A stretch of 64,000 nucleotides of DNA. Origin: Longispora albida DSM 44784. Its GTDB lineage: Bacteria; Actinomycetota; Actinomycetes; Mycobacteriales; Micromonosporaceae. Both the position numbers and the translations under genes were made by a program. Shown here piece after piece: positions 1-7,477 of the stretch. The DNA is taken from assembly GCF_000379825.1 (NCBI RefSeq), contig NZ_KB903817.1, forward strand, positions 1 through 64,000, read 5' to 3'. Within the stretch, counting starts at the first letter, position 1. Every line of letters starts with the position of its first letter. The notes under the pieces were generated by a model. It ran no database searches and was not told the DNA's origin. It saw nothing but the letters and a program-made list of their open reading frames with translations.

Positions 1-1
1 C

Positions 2-283
2 TCCGCCTACCGGTCCACGTCCTGGCGCGAAGCTCTGGCCACCGCCGGGATCCAGCACAAACGCACCCGGCCCTACCGGCCGCAAACCAACGGCAAAGTC
101 GAACGCTTCCACCGCACCCTGGCCGACGAATGGGCCTACGCCCGCCCCTACCAGTCAGAAACCGAACGCCGGACAGCCCTCGCCGGCTTCCTCCACACCT
201 ACAATCACCACCGAGCACACACCGCACTCGGCGGCCACCCACCAGCCAGCCGCATCCCCAACCTCACGGGACAGAACATCTAG
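2..283 (+). mobile_element. IS481-type transposase, 3' end only
   Basis: This is the C-terminal part of a DDE (rve integrase core) transposase; the 5' part lies outside the window, so the gene is partial here. In the frame starting at base 2 the protein ends with the block RPYRPQTNGKVERFHRTL followed by EWAY, the hallmark around the catalytic glutamate of IS481/IS3-like transposases, then a short tail with YNHHRAHTALGG and a stop at 281-283. The stop is only 9 bases before the start of the next gene, so the element ends essentially at that gene. Whether the whole insertion sequence is intact cannot be seen. Confidence 0.9.
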
Positions 284-310
284 AGTTCGGGTGTGCCGCA
301 CACCGAACTC
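283..310. repeat. Palindrome at IS/acetyltransferase junction
   Basis: GAGTTCGG (283-290) pairs with CCGAACTC (303-310), and inside it TGTGC (292-296) pairs with GCACA (298-302), leaving one unpaired base on the left arm and a one-base centre. The palindrome begins in the transposase stop codon and covers the GTG start of the next gene. It could be an element end, an insertion target or a weak terminator; the sequence alone does not decide. Confidence 0.5.
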
Positions 311-820
311 CGGCCCGCGACGCCCGCCGACGCGCCAGCCATCGCTGACCTGGTCAACTCCGCCTACCGTGGCGACTCTGGGCGGGAGGGCTGGACGACG
401 GAGTCCGACCTGATCGGCGGGCAGCGCACCGACGCCGCCGACGTCGCCGCGCTCCTCGCCAAGCCGTCCACAGTGGTCCTGGTCGCCGAGTCCGAGGGCA
501 GCGAGGTCCTGGCCTGCTGCGAACTCGAGCACCAGGGCGACGCCGCCTACTTCGGCATGTTCTCCGTCCGCCCAGTGCTTCAGGGCTCCGGGATCGGCGC
601 GGCCGTGCTCGCCGCCGCGGAGCGGTACGCGGCGGAGACCTGGGGTGCCCAGCGCATGGAGATGAAGGTGATCTCGGTCCGGGAGGAGCTGATCGCCTGG
701 TACGAGCGCCGGGGTTACCACCGCACGGGCGAGTTCACGCCGTTCCCGTACGGGCAGGCGCGGTTCGGCGAGCCGCTCGTGGCCGGCCTGCGCTTCGAGA
801 CCCTGACGAAGGACCTCTAG
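293..820 (+). CDS. GNAT family N-acetyltransferase
   Basis: A 175-residue protein of the GNAT fold, predicted to transfer an acetyl group from acetyl-CoA to an amine; the substrate is unknown. It opens with the usual LRPATPADAPAIADLVNSAY strand-helix, has the acetyl-CoA pyrophosphate loop QGSGIGAAVL in the middle, and ends with the YERRGYHRTGEF strand typical of the family. The GTG start at 293 gives the canonical N terminus but has no clear ribosome binding site, because the upstream region is insertion-sequence DNA; expression may have been altered by that insertion. Its stop overlaps the convergent response-regulator stop through a shared CTAG. Confidence 0.88.
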   Translation: MPHTELRPATPADAPAIADLVNSAYRGDSGREGWTTESDLIGGQRTDAADVAALLAKPSTVVLVAESEGSEVLACCELEHQGDAAYFGMFSVRPVLQGSGIGAAVLAAAERYAAETWGAQRMEMKVISVREELIAWYERRGYHRTGEFTPFPYGQARFGEPLVAGLRFETLTKDL

Positions 821-1446
821 GCGTGGCCGTGTGACCAGGCCCAGGCCGCGATGCCGACCCGGTTGCGCGCGCCGAGCTTGGCCTGGATGTTCGCCAGGTG
901 GGTCTTCACGGTGCCCGCCGTGATGAACAGTTCCGCCGCGATCTCCGTGTTGGTCGCGCCCTGGGCGACCAGCCTGATGATCTCCAGCTCGCGGCTCGTG
1001 ACGGAGGCTGCCTCCTCCGGTACCGCAGGAGAGGGGTTGAGCTGGCGGAGCAGGCGGACAGTGAGCTGCGGGCTGATCAGCGTGTCGCCCTGCATCGCCG
1101 CCCTGACCGCCTCCACCAGCAGCGCCGGGCCTGACCGCTTCAGCAGGAAGCCGCTCGCGCCGTGGCCCAGCGCGGCCCGCACGTAGTCGTCCTGCTCGAA
1201 GGTCGTGACCACGATGACCCTGGCCGGATCGTCCGCCAGCTGCCGGGTGACCTCGATGCCGTCCAGGCCCGGCATGCGGATGTCGGCGAGCAGCACGTCC
1301 GGCTTGAGGTGCCTGACCAGGTCGAGGGCCGCGTCGCCGCTGGCTGCCTCGCCGACGACGGTCATGTCCGGCTGAGCGTCGAGCACGAGCCGGAATCCGA
1401 TCCGGACGTTCTCCTGGTCGTCGGCGATCACGATCCGCGTGGTCAT
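817..1446 (-). CDS. NarL/FixJ-type response regulator
   Basis: Cytoplasmic DNA-binding response regulator, 209 residues. The receiver domain (about 1-120) has the acidic pair D9/D10, the phospho-acceptor Asp55 in LLADIRMPG, the switch threonine region VVTT near 79-82 and the conserved Lys103. A LuxR-type helix-turn-helix occupies about 148-209 (SRELEIIRLVAQG, then AGTVKTHL). Its start overlaps the end of the sensor kinase by four bases, so the two are translationally coupled and form a two-component system. The signal and targets are unknown; the divergent membrane-protein gene just beyond the kinase is a natural candidate target. Confidence 0.95.
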   Translation of the reverse strand: MTTRIVIADDQENVRIGFRLVLDAQPDMTVVGEAASGDAALDLVRHLKPDVLLADIRMPGLDGIEVTRQLADDPARVIVVTTFEQDDYVRAALGHGASGFLLKRSGPALLVEAVRAAMQGDTLISPQLTVRLLRQLNPSPAVPEEAASVTSRELEIIRLVAQGATNTEIAAELFITAGTVKTHLANIQAKLGARNRVGIAAWAWSHGHA

Positions 1447-2585
1447 GCCCGTGTCCTTCCCGGCAGGGCCGCGCTGACCCGCCAGCCGCTGCCCTCTGGC
1501 CCGGCTTCCAGCGTGCCGCCGAGCAGTCCGACTCGTTCCGTGAGCCCGGCCAGTCCCGAGCCGCCCTCCGCGCGCGGTGTCCCCGCGCCACCACTGTCCG
1601 CAACGGACACTCTGACCATCTCGCCTTCTCTTCTCACGCTCACCCGCACCGCCGTCGCTCCCGCAGCGTGCCGCCGCACGTTGGTCAGCGCCTCGACGAC
1701 GATCCGGTAGGCCGTGCTGCCCACGTCCCTGGGCACGTCACCCTCAAGATCAAAATCAAGGTCTGTCTTCCCGGTACCTTCCTGAGCGAACCGCTCCACG
1801 AGCCCCGGCAGTTCCTCCAGCCCCGGTACCGGCTCGCGGGCCCCCTCGCCGGTCCGCAGCGTCCCGACCGCACGGTCCATCGCCGTCAGCGCGTGCTGGC
1901 CGGCCTCCTCGATGCGTTCCAGCAGGCCGGCCAGTGCTTCCGGGTTGGTGGCCGCGACCATCCGGCCCGCCTGGGCCAGGGCGACCATGCCGCTCACGTC
2001 GTGGGCCACGTAGTCGTGGAGGTCGGCGGCCAGCGCGAGCCGCTGCTCCTGCCGGGCTTCCGTGACAGCCCGCTCCCGCCGGTACTCGGCCAGCCTCGGA
2101 TACCCGCCGGCGATCGCGGCCCCGGCCAGTGGCACCGACCACAGTGCACAGCCAGCGACGAGTTCCAGTGGCGAGACGCCGGGCTGCTGCGTCATGTAAC
2201 GCAGGATCCACAGCGACTCCGCCAGCCCGGCCAGCCCGGCCCACGCCGACACCAGCCGCGCCGGAGCCCACCGGATGGCTGCCGTCGCGAGCAGCAGCAG
2301 CGCGGCCACCTCCACCATGCCCAGCAGGGCACCGCGCTCGTCACCGCCTGGCTTCCCGAGCAGGAACAGCACCGTGCAGGCCACCGACACCGCCCCGGCC
2401 ACACCGACCGGCCACAGCAGGCGCTGCCGGTCGCCGGAGACGGCCAGCCACACCACCGCGGCCACCGGCACGGCCAGCGGGACGGCCGTCAGCGCCCCGG
2501 CCAGCGGCGCCAGCGCCAGGCCACCGAGCATGGTCAGGCCGGCCACTCCACCGGCCAGCCAGTACCGCCTCGCACTCGGTCTCAT
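1443..2585 (-). CDS. NarL-class sensor histidine kinase
   Basis: Membrane sensor kinase, 380 residues. The N-terminal 165 residues hold about five to six hydrophobic segments with no large extracellular domain, suggesting sensing within or at the membrane. The HisKA_3 dimerisation segment follows, with phospho-acceptor His190 in LHDYVAHD, and a HATPase domain at the C terminus shows the ALTNVRRHA (N box) and DSGG plus GSGLAGLTERV (G boxes). It lies directly upstream of, and overlaps, its response regulator. It is divergent from the polytopic protein at 2714, with about 130 bases between the two starts, room for shared regulation. Confidence 0.95.
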   Translation of the reverse strand: MRPSARRYWLAGGVAGLTMLGGLALAPLAGALTAVPLAVPVAAVVWLAVSGDRQRLLWPVGVAGAVSVACTVLFLLGKPGGDERGALLGMVEVAALLLLATAAIRWAPARLVSAWAGLAGLAESLWILRYMTQQPGVSPLELVAGCALWSVPLAGAAIAGGYPRLAEYRRERAVTEARQEQRLALAADLHDYVAHDVSGMVALAQAGRMVAATNPEALAGLLERIEEAGQHALTAMDRAVGTLRTGEGAREPVPGLEELPGLVERFAQEGTGKTDLDFDLEGDVPRDVGSTAYRIVVEALTNVRRHAAGATAVRVSVRREGEMVRVSVADSGGAGTPRAEGGSGLAGLTERVGLLGGTLEAGPEGSGWRVSAALPGRTRA

Positions 2586-2621
2586 GCCTCCAGCCTAAAG
2601 ATCCACTTCCCGGGCCCGCTC

Positions 2622-2675
2622 TGCCGATCGGCGTACCCAGCCTCCGGCCACGCCCGGCTCTTCTGCCATTCGGCA
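2622..2675 (+). promoter_or_regulatory. Two TGCC-N4-GGC sites upstream of paralog A
   Basis: TGCCGATCGGCG (2622-2633) and TGCCATTCGGCA (2664-2675) are two dyads of the form TGCC-N4-GGC(A), 42 bases apart, in the divergent region between the sensor kinase and the membrane protein. A matching dyad lies at the same distance from the start of the paralogous gene (6306-6317), which supports an operator used by both; the binding protein is unknown, the neighbouring response regulator being one candidate. Confidence 0.4.
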
Positions 2676-2713
2676 TATGGTCTGCAAGATCACGGGCGGC
2701 GAGCGTAGTGGAC

Positions 2714-3754
2714 ATGAAGAACGTGCAGGGGTACCTGACAGCAGCGTGGGCGGCCTGTTACGCCGTCCTCGGCGTGATCTGGGCGCTCGGCGGCCCGGGC
2801 TTCCCGTTCGGGTACGGCGACCCCGACCCCGGGGTGCGCGACAGCACCGTCCTGGGCCGGCTGGGCGCGGAGGCCGGCGGCCCGGTGATCGCGGTACTCG
2901 GCCTGACCGGCGCCGCAGCCGCGCTCGTCATGGCCCGCTCGGCCAGGCCGGCCCGCTGGATCATCGGCGCTGGCTGGGCATACGGGGTACTCCTCATCGC
3001 GGTGATCCAGGACATGCGGCCGCTGGTCGCGATCGGGCGCGCGCTGGAACTGCCGATCCTCTGGCCGCTCGGCTACGCGAAGAGCATCAGCGTCACCGAC
3101 TACCTGCCCTGGCCGGTACTGAACCTGTTCTCGTGCCTGGCCGGCGGCACCCTCTTCGTCGCGACGGCCATCCGGGCCAGCCGCCGTCGCCGCCAGGCGT
3201 GCCCCGGCTGCGGGCGGACCGGCGGGCACGACCACGGCCTCACCACCCGGGCCGGCGCCGCCCGCTGGGGCGTGTGGGCAGTGTGGGTGGCCGCGGTCAT
3301 CCCGGTCCTGTACGCGCTGACCCGCTGGGCGTGGTTCCTCGGCATCCCGTTCGGTTTCAGCGCCGCCGAGCTCAAGGCGATCGGCGCCGAGGCACCCGGT
3401 ATCTGGCTGGCCGGCGCGCTGCTGGGCAGTTTCGGGGTCGGTGGCTCGATCCTCACGCTCGGTCTCGTGCAGCGCTGGGGCGAGGTGTTCCCCCGGTGGA
3501 TGCCCGGCCTGCGCGGCAAGCGGGTACCGATCAAGCTCGCGGTGATCCCGGCGACCGTCGTCGGCCTCGCGGTCATCGCGGCGGGCAACACCATGATCAT
3601 CAGCTTCTTCCGGCACCTCGGCGACCCGGCGCACCTGGCGATCATCGGCCCCTCGGTGCTCTGGCCACTGTGGGGGCTGGCCCTGATCGGCGCTGCCTAC
3701 GCCTACTACCTCCGCCGCCGGCCCGCCTGCGTCACCTGCCACCAGAACGTCTGA
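2714..3754 (+). CDS. Polytopic membrane protein, paralog A
   Basis: A 346-residue integral membrane protein of unknown function with roughly eight to nine hydrophobic segments. A cytoplasmic-type basic loop contains CPGCGR and the C terminus carries CVTC, two C-x2-C pairs that could bind a metal or form a disulphide. The ATG at 2714 is chosen because it aligns exactly with the paralog at 6356. The two genes are identical for their first 110 bases and similar to the end, clearly an old duplication with recent sequence exchange. A secreted beta-helix protein gene lies between the copies. No family name can be given with confidence. Confidence 0.85.
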   Translation: MKNVQGYLTAAWAACYAVLGVIWALGGPGFPFGYGDPDPGVRDSTVLGRLGAEAGGPVIAVLGLTGAAAALVMARSARPARWIIGAGWAYGVLLIAVIQDMRPLVAIGRALELPILWPLGYAKSISVTDYLPWPVLNLFSCLAGGTLFVATAIRASRRRRQACPGCGRTGGHDHGLTTRAGAARWGVWAVWVAAVIPVLYALTRWAWFLGIPFGFSAAELKAIGAEAPGIWLAGALLGSFGVGGSILTLGLVQRWGEVFPRWMPGLRGKRVPIKLAVIPATVVGLAVIAAGNTMIISFFRHLGDPAHLAIIGPSVLWPLWGLALIGAAYAYYLRRRPACVTCHQNV

Positions 3755-3853
3755 GCCTGACGGACATCGACGCAAGTGCCACTTTCGCCGGGGTGGCACT
3801 CCGTCGGCGGGCACGTGAATAATCCGCGTGTCGCACACGCAGGCAGGAGCGAG

Positions 3854-6265
3854 ATGAAACGACTGGGCACCCTGACAGCACTGGCTGTGGCCGCGCTGGC
3901 GTTACCAGCCACAACAGCACACGCAGAGCCGGTCAGCACCATTCTGTACGTGAACAGCGAATCCTCGTCGTGTTCGGACACCGGGCCGGGCACTGACCAG
4001 TTCAGGCCGTTCTGCAAGGTCCAGCCTGCGGTGGACGCGGCCCAGCCCGGCCAGACGGTCCGGCTCCTGGGGCACATCCACAAGGCGGGTTCGCTGACGT
4101 TCAAGCGCTCCGGCACCGCGGCGGCACCCATCACGATCGAGGCGCCCCAGCGGTCACGGATCTATCTGGAGGACGGCGGGCTGACCATCCCGGCCGGGGT
4201 GAACCACATCCGGATCGAGCGCCTCGACCTCTGGTCCACCGGGAACGGCAGCAGCCTGATCGCCGGGGACGACGTGTTCGTCGACCGGGCTTACCTGGTC
4301 ACGGCGCTGCTGGTCACCGGAGACCGGGTCAGGGTGCAGCGGACATACTCGCACCGGAGCATCGTGTTCGACGGAGCGGCGGATGCTGTTCTCTCGACCA
4401 GCGCCGTGCGTGGTTACTCCGCCAGACCGCTTCCCGTTGTTGTCCGGGACAGCCCCAGGGCCGTCATCACCAGCAACACGATCAGCGCGATCCAAGGGGC
4501 GCTCACCCTGTCCGGCGCGTCCTCCGGGGCCTTCCTGGCGAACAACGTCTTCCGGACGGAGGAAGAGTCGATCCAGGCTCCGTTCCTGACTGTCGACGCC
4601 AGCAGCGCGGTGCAGACCACGGCCAGGTACAACGCACTGGAGCGCCAGGACAGCCCGGTCTACTCGTGGGGCGGAGGCGTCTACCGGACAGCGGCGGAGT
4701 TCCAGGCCGCGACCGGCCAGGGCCAGGCTGACGTCATGATCGCGCGGCTCCCGGCCTCGGTGATCCCGCACGAGCTGATCGACTCCGCCGACGCGCTCGC
4801 GCCGGGCCAGCTCGGCACGGACCTCCCGGGCAGGGCACGGGTCCGCAACCCCAACGTGCCCGAGGCGACGGGCACCGGCGTGGGACATCACGACCGGGGC
4901 GCGTACGAAGCCTCGTACACGGCTTACCAGTTCAGCGAGGGTTTCGTCCGGCCGGTGAAGTCCGCTGGCGGGCTGACGGCCGAGTGGTCGGACGTCTCGT
5001 ACACGGCAAGCTGGGGCACCGTCACGATCAAGGTGACCTACGACTGGGGCGACGGGACCAAGGAGACGCTGGACATCGCCGTCCCGCCGCTCGTCGACGG
5101 AAAGACCGCCTCGGCTCAGCTGCCGAACAGGACACACACCTACGCCAAGCCCGGGTCGTACTTCGCCTCGATCTCCACCACGGACGGCACGACCACCGAC
5201 ACCGGCGGCGACAGCGTCTCCGTGGGGCCGGAGCATCCACAGGGGACACTTCTGCCTGGCTCCAGCCAGTTCAAGGCTGACTTCAACGGCGACGGGCGCG
5301 CCGACGTCGCGATGTTCTACGACTACGGCAACGGTCACGTCGCGCTCTGGGGCATGGACGGCCTCGATGGCGGCCTGGGACCGGTGACGTTGCGCTGGGA
5401 GGACAAGGCCTGGGGCAAGGGAACCAGGTCTGTCACGGCCGGGGACTTCAACGGCGACGGCAAGGCCGATCTCGGTTTCCTCTACGACTTCGGCGTGGAG
5501 GGCCTGGCCTTCCTGACCATGACCTCGAACGGCAGCGGGGGCTTCGGCGCACCGAAGCCGGTGTGGTGGGGAGGTGACTACTGGGGCCAGCTCAGGTTCG
5601 CCAGCACGGGTGACTTCGACGGGAACGGCCGCACCGACTTCGCCATCTTCCGCCAGCTGGACAGCAGCTGGGTGCAGATCGACGCCCTGCTGGTCCAACC
5701 GGACGGCGGGGTCAGGAACGCAGGATTGGGCCTGTCCACCTGGGGTTCCGGCACGCGTGCGATGTCCGCCGGTGACTTCAACGGCGATGGCCGGACCGAC
5801 CTGGGGCTGTTCTACGACTACGGTGACGGTCACGTGGCGACCTTCGCCCTGACCGCAGGTCCCAACGGCAGCTACTTCGAAGGGCCGTCCACCCTGTGGG
5901 ACGCGCCGCAGTGGGGTCGTGGCACGAAGTTCGTCCAGTCCGGCAACTTCGACGGGGACAGCAAGACGGACTTCGCGCTGTTCTACGACTACGGCGGCGG
6001 GCACATCGCAGCCTTCAGTCTCACGCCACAGGGCGCGCTGAAGACCATGTGGGACGGCCCGGTCTGGGGCGGCGGCACGAAGTTCCTGGCGGCGGGGGCG
6101 TACACCGCAAAGGACGGACGCGACGACCTCGCGCTGTTCTACGACTACGGCGGCAGCCACCAGGCGCTCTTCACGCTCACCCCGAAGGCCGGCGGCGGGT
6201 ACACCGGGCCGGTCCAGCGGTGGAACGCCCCGTACTGGGGCGGCGGGACCCGCGCGCTCTTCTAA
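3854..6265 (+). CDS. Secreted beta-helix/PKD/FG-GAP protein
   Basis: An 803-residue exported protein, probably a surface or extracellular carbohydrate-binding or adhesive protein. The signal peptide is about residues 1-24, ending in TTAHA. Residues about 28-330 look like a right-handed parallel beta-helix (many short repeats of I/V-x-N/D turns). A PKD-like domain around 380-455 shows YDWGDGTKETL. From about 475 to the end there are six FG-GAP/VCBS repeats with calcium-loop motifs such as DFNGDGRADVAMFYDYG, the last one degenerate. The ATG at 3854 follows AGGAG with good spacing. It sits between the two paralogous membrane-protein genes, which may act in its export or anchoring; that is inference. 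Confidence 0.88.
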   Translation: MKRLGTLTALAVAALALPATTAHAEPVSTILYVNSESSSCSDTGPGTDQFRPFCKVQPAVDAAQPGQTVRLLGHIHKAGSLTFKRSGTAAAPITIEAPQRSRIYLEDGGLTIPAGVNHIRIERLDLWSTGNGSSLIAGDDVFVDRAYLVTALLVTGDRVRVQRTYSHRSIVFDGAADAVLSTSAVRGYSARPLPVVVRDSPRAVITSNTISAIQGALTLSGASSGAFLANNVFRTEEESIQAPFLTVDASSAVQTTARYNALERQDSPVYSWGGGVYRTAAEFQAATGQGQADVMIARLPASVIPHELIDSADALAPGQLGTDLPGRARVRNPNVPEATGTGVGHHDRGAYEASYTAYQFSEGFVRPVKSAGGLTAEWSDVSYTASWGTVTIKVTYDWGDGTKETLDIAVPPLVDGKTASAQLPNRTHTYAKPGSYFASISTTDGTTTDTGGDSVSVGPEHPQGTLLPGSSQFKADFNGDGRADVAMFYDYGNGHVALWGMDGLDGGLGPVTLRWEDKAWGKGTRSVTAGDFNGDGKADLGFLYDFGVEGLAFLTMTSNGSGGFGAPKPVWWGGDYWGQLRFASTGDFDGNGRTDFAIFRQLDSSWVQIDALLVQPDGGVRNAGLGLSTWGSGTRAMSAGDFNGDGRTDLGLFYDYGDGHVATFALTAGPNGSYFEGPSTLWDAPQWGRGTKFVQSGNFDGDSKTDFALFYDYGGGHIAAFSLTPQGALKTMWDGPVWGGGTKFLAAGAYTAKDGRDDLALFYDYGGSHQALFTLTPKAGGGYTGPVQRWNAPYWGGGTRALF

Positions 6266-6271
6266 CCCGTT

Positions 6272-6317
6272 CGGCATACCCCGCCCCGTCCCCGGCCTGG
6301 CTTTCTGCCTTTTGGCA
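6272..6317 (+). promoter_or_regulatory. TGCC-N4-GGCA site upstream of paralog B
   Basis: TGCCTTTTGGCA at 6306-6317 matches the dyad ahead of paralog A in form and in distance from the start codon. A second partial copy, TTCGGCATA, lies at about 6270-6278. The stretch from these sites to the ATG (GTCTGCAAG, GGGCG, CGAG and others) is also conserved between the two genes, so the regulatory region was duplicated with the coding region. Confidence 0.4.
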
Positions 6318-6355
6318 GATCGTCTGCAAGGCTCCGGGCGACGAGTGTTGTGGGT

Positions 6356-7390
6356 ATGAAGAACGTGCAGGGGTACCTGACAGCAGCGTGGGCGGCCTGT
6401 TACGCCGTCCTCGGCGTGATCTGGGCGCTCGGCGGCCCGGGCTTCCCGTTCGGGTACGGCGACCCGGAGGTCGCCGTGCGGGACGCGACGGTTCCGGGCC
6501 GGCTAGGCGCGGAGGTGGGCGGGCCGCTGATCGCCGTACTCGGCCTGGCCGGGCTCGTCACAGCGCTCGTACTGACCAGGGCGGCCAGGCCACCGAAGGC
6601 ACTCATCGGGGTGGCCTGGGGGTACGCGGCTCTGCTCGTCGTCGTCATCCAGGACTACCGGCCGCTCGTGGCGCTCGGCAGGTTCCTGGTCCTGCCGGTC
6701 ATCTGGCCGCTCGGGTACGCGCGGCACATCTCGTTCATGGACTTCCTGCCCTGGCCGGTCGTGAACCTGTTCCTGTGCCTGCTCGGCGGCCTGCTGTTCG
6801 CGCTCACCGCGACCAAGGCCAACCGGCGCCGGCGGCTGGCGTGCGACGACTGCGGGCGGGCGACGGAACTCGGGTTCGTCAGCCGGGCCCGCGCGGCCCG
6901 CTGGGGCCTGTGGGCGGCGTGGACGGCGGCGATCATCCCGGTGCTCTACGCACTCACCCGCTGGGCCTGGTTCCTTGGCATCCCATACGGGTTCAGCAGC
7001 GAGGAACTTCGGTCACTGGAGGCCGAGGCACCGGGTATCTGGCTGGCTGGCGCGCTGCTCGGCAGTTTCGGGGTCGGCGGCTCGATCCTCACGCTCGGTC
7101 TCGTGCAGCGCTGGGGCGAGGTCTTCCCCCGGTGGATGCTCGGCATGCGCGGCAAGCGCGTGCCCATCACGCTCGCGGTCGTTCCTGCCACCCTGGTCGG
7201 CCTGTCGGTGATCGCGGCGGGCAACACCATGATCCTGGGGATCATCAAGCACTGGGGCGACACGAAGCACCTGCTGATCAGCGGGCCAGCCGCCCTCTGG
7301 CCACTGTGGGGCCTCTGCCTGATCGCGGCGGCCTACGCCTACTACCTCCGCCGCCGCGCCGCCTGCGGCACCTGCCACCTGGACACCTGA
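6356..7390 (+). CDS. Polytopic membrane protein, paralog B
   Basis: A 344-residue membrane protein, the second copy of the gene at 2714. Bases 6356-6465 are identical to 2714-2823, and similarity continues through the hydrophobic segments (PLGYA, FLGIPYGFS, FGVGGSILTLGLVQRWGEV). It keeps both cysteine pairs: CDDC in the basic loop and CGTC at the C terminus. An in-frame GTG two codons upstream is possible, but the ATG matches paralog A. A perfect hairpin downstream separates it from the convergent ribosomal protection gene. The function is unknown. Confidence 0.85.
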   Translation: MKNVQGYLTAAWAACYAVLGVIWALGGPGFPFGYGDPEVAVRDATVPGRLGAEVGGPLIAVLGLAGLVTALVLTRAARPPKALIGVAWGYAALLVVVIQDYRPLVALGRFLVLPVIWPLGYARHISFMDFLPWPVVNLFLCLLGGLLFALTATKANRRRRLACDDCGRATELGFVSRARAARWGLWAAWTAAIIPVLYALTRWAWFLGIPYGFSSEELRSLEAEAPGIWLAGALLGSFGVGGSILTLGLVQRWGEVFPRWMLGMRGKRVPITLAVVPATLVGLSVIAAGNTMILGIIKHWGDTKHLLISGPAALWPLWGLCLIAAAYAYYLRRRAACGTCHLDT

Positions 7391-7407
7391 TCCCGCAGCC
7401 AGTACGA

Positions 7408-7438
7408 CGGCCGGGCCTGCCACGCGCAGGCCCGGCCG
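7408..7438. terminator. Bidirectional hairpin between convergent genes
   Basis: CGGCCGGGCCTGC (7408-7420) pairs perfectly with GCAGGCCCGGCCG (7426-7438) around a five-base loop. It lies between two convergent stop codons, so it can terminate transcripts from both sides. No U-tract is needed for such GC-rich actinomycete hairpins. Confidence 0.8.
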
Positions 7439-7477
7439 CAGCACATGCCCAGGTGTTCCGTCGCCCAGGCAACGTGT

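Noticed and set aside
155-1603. Long minus-strand frame of 482 codons
   Set aside because: It is out of phase with the response regulator and kinase, rich in Arg/Gly/Ala without domain motifs, as expected for a GC-rich shadow frame.
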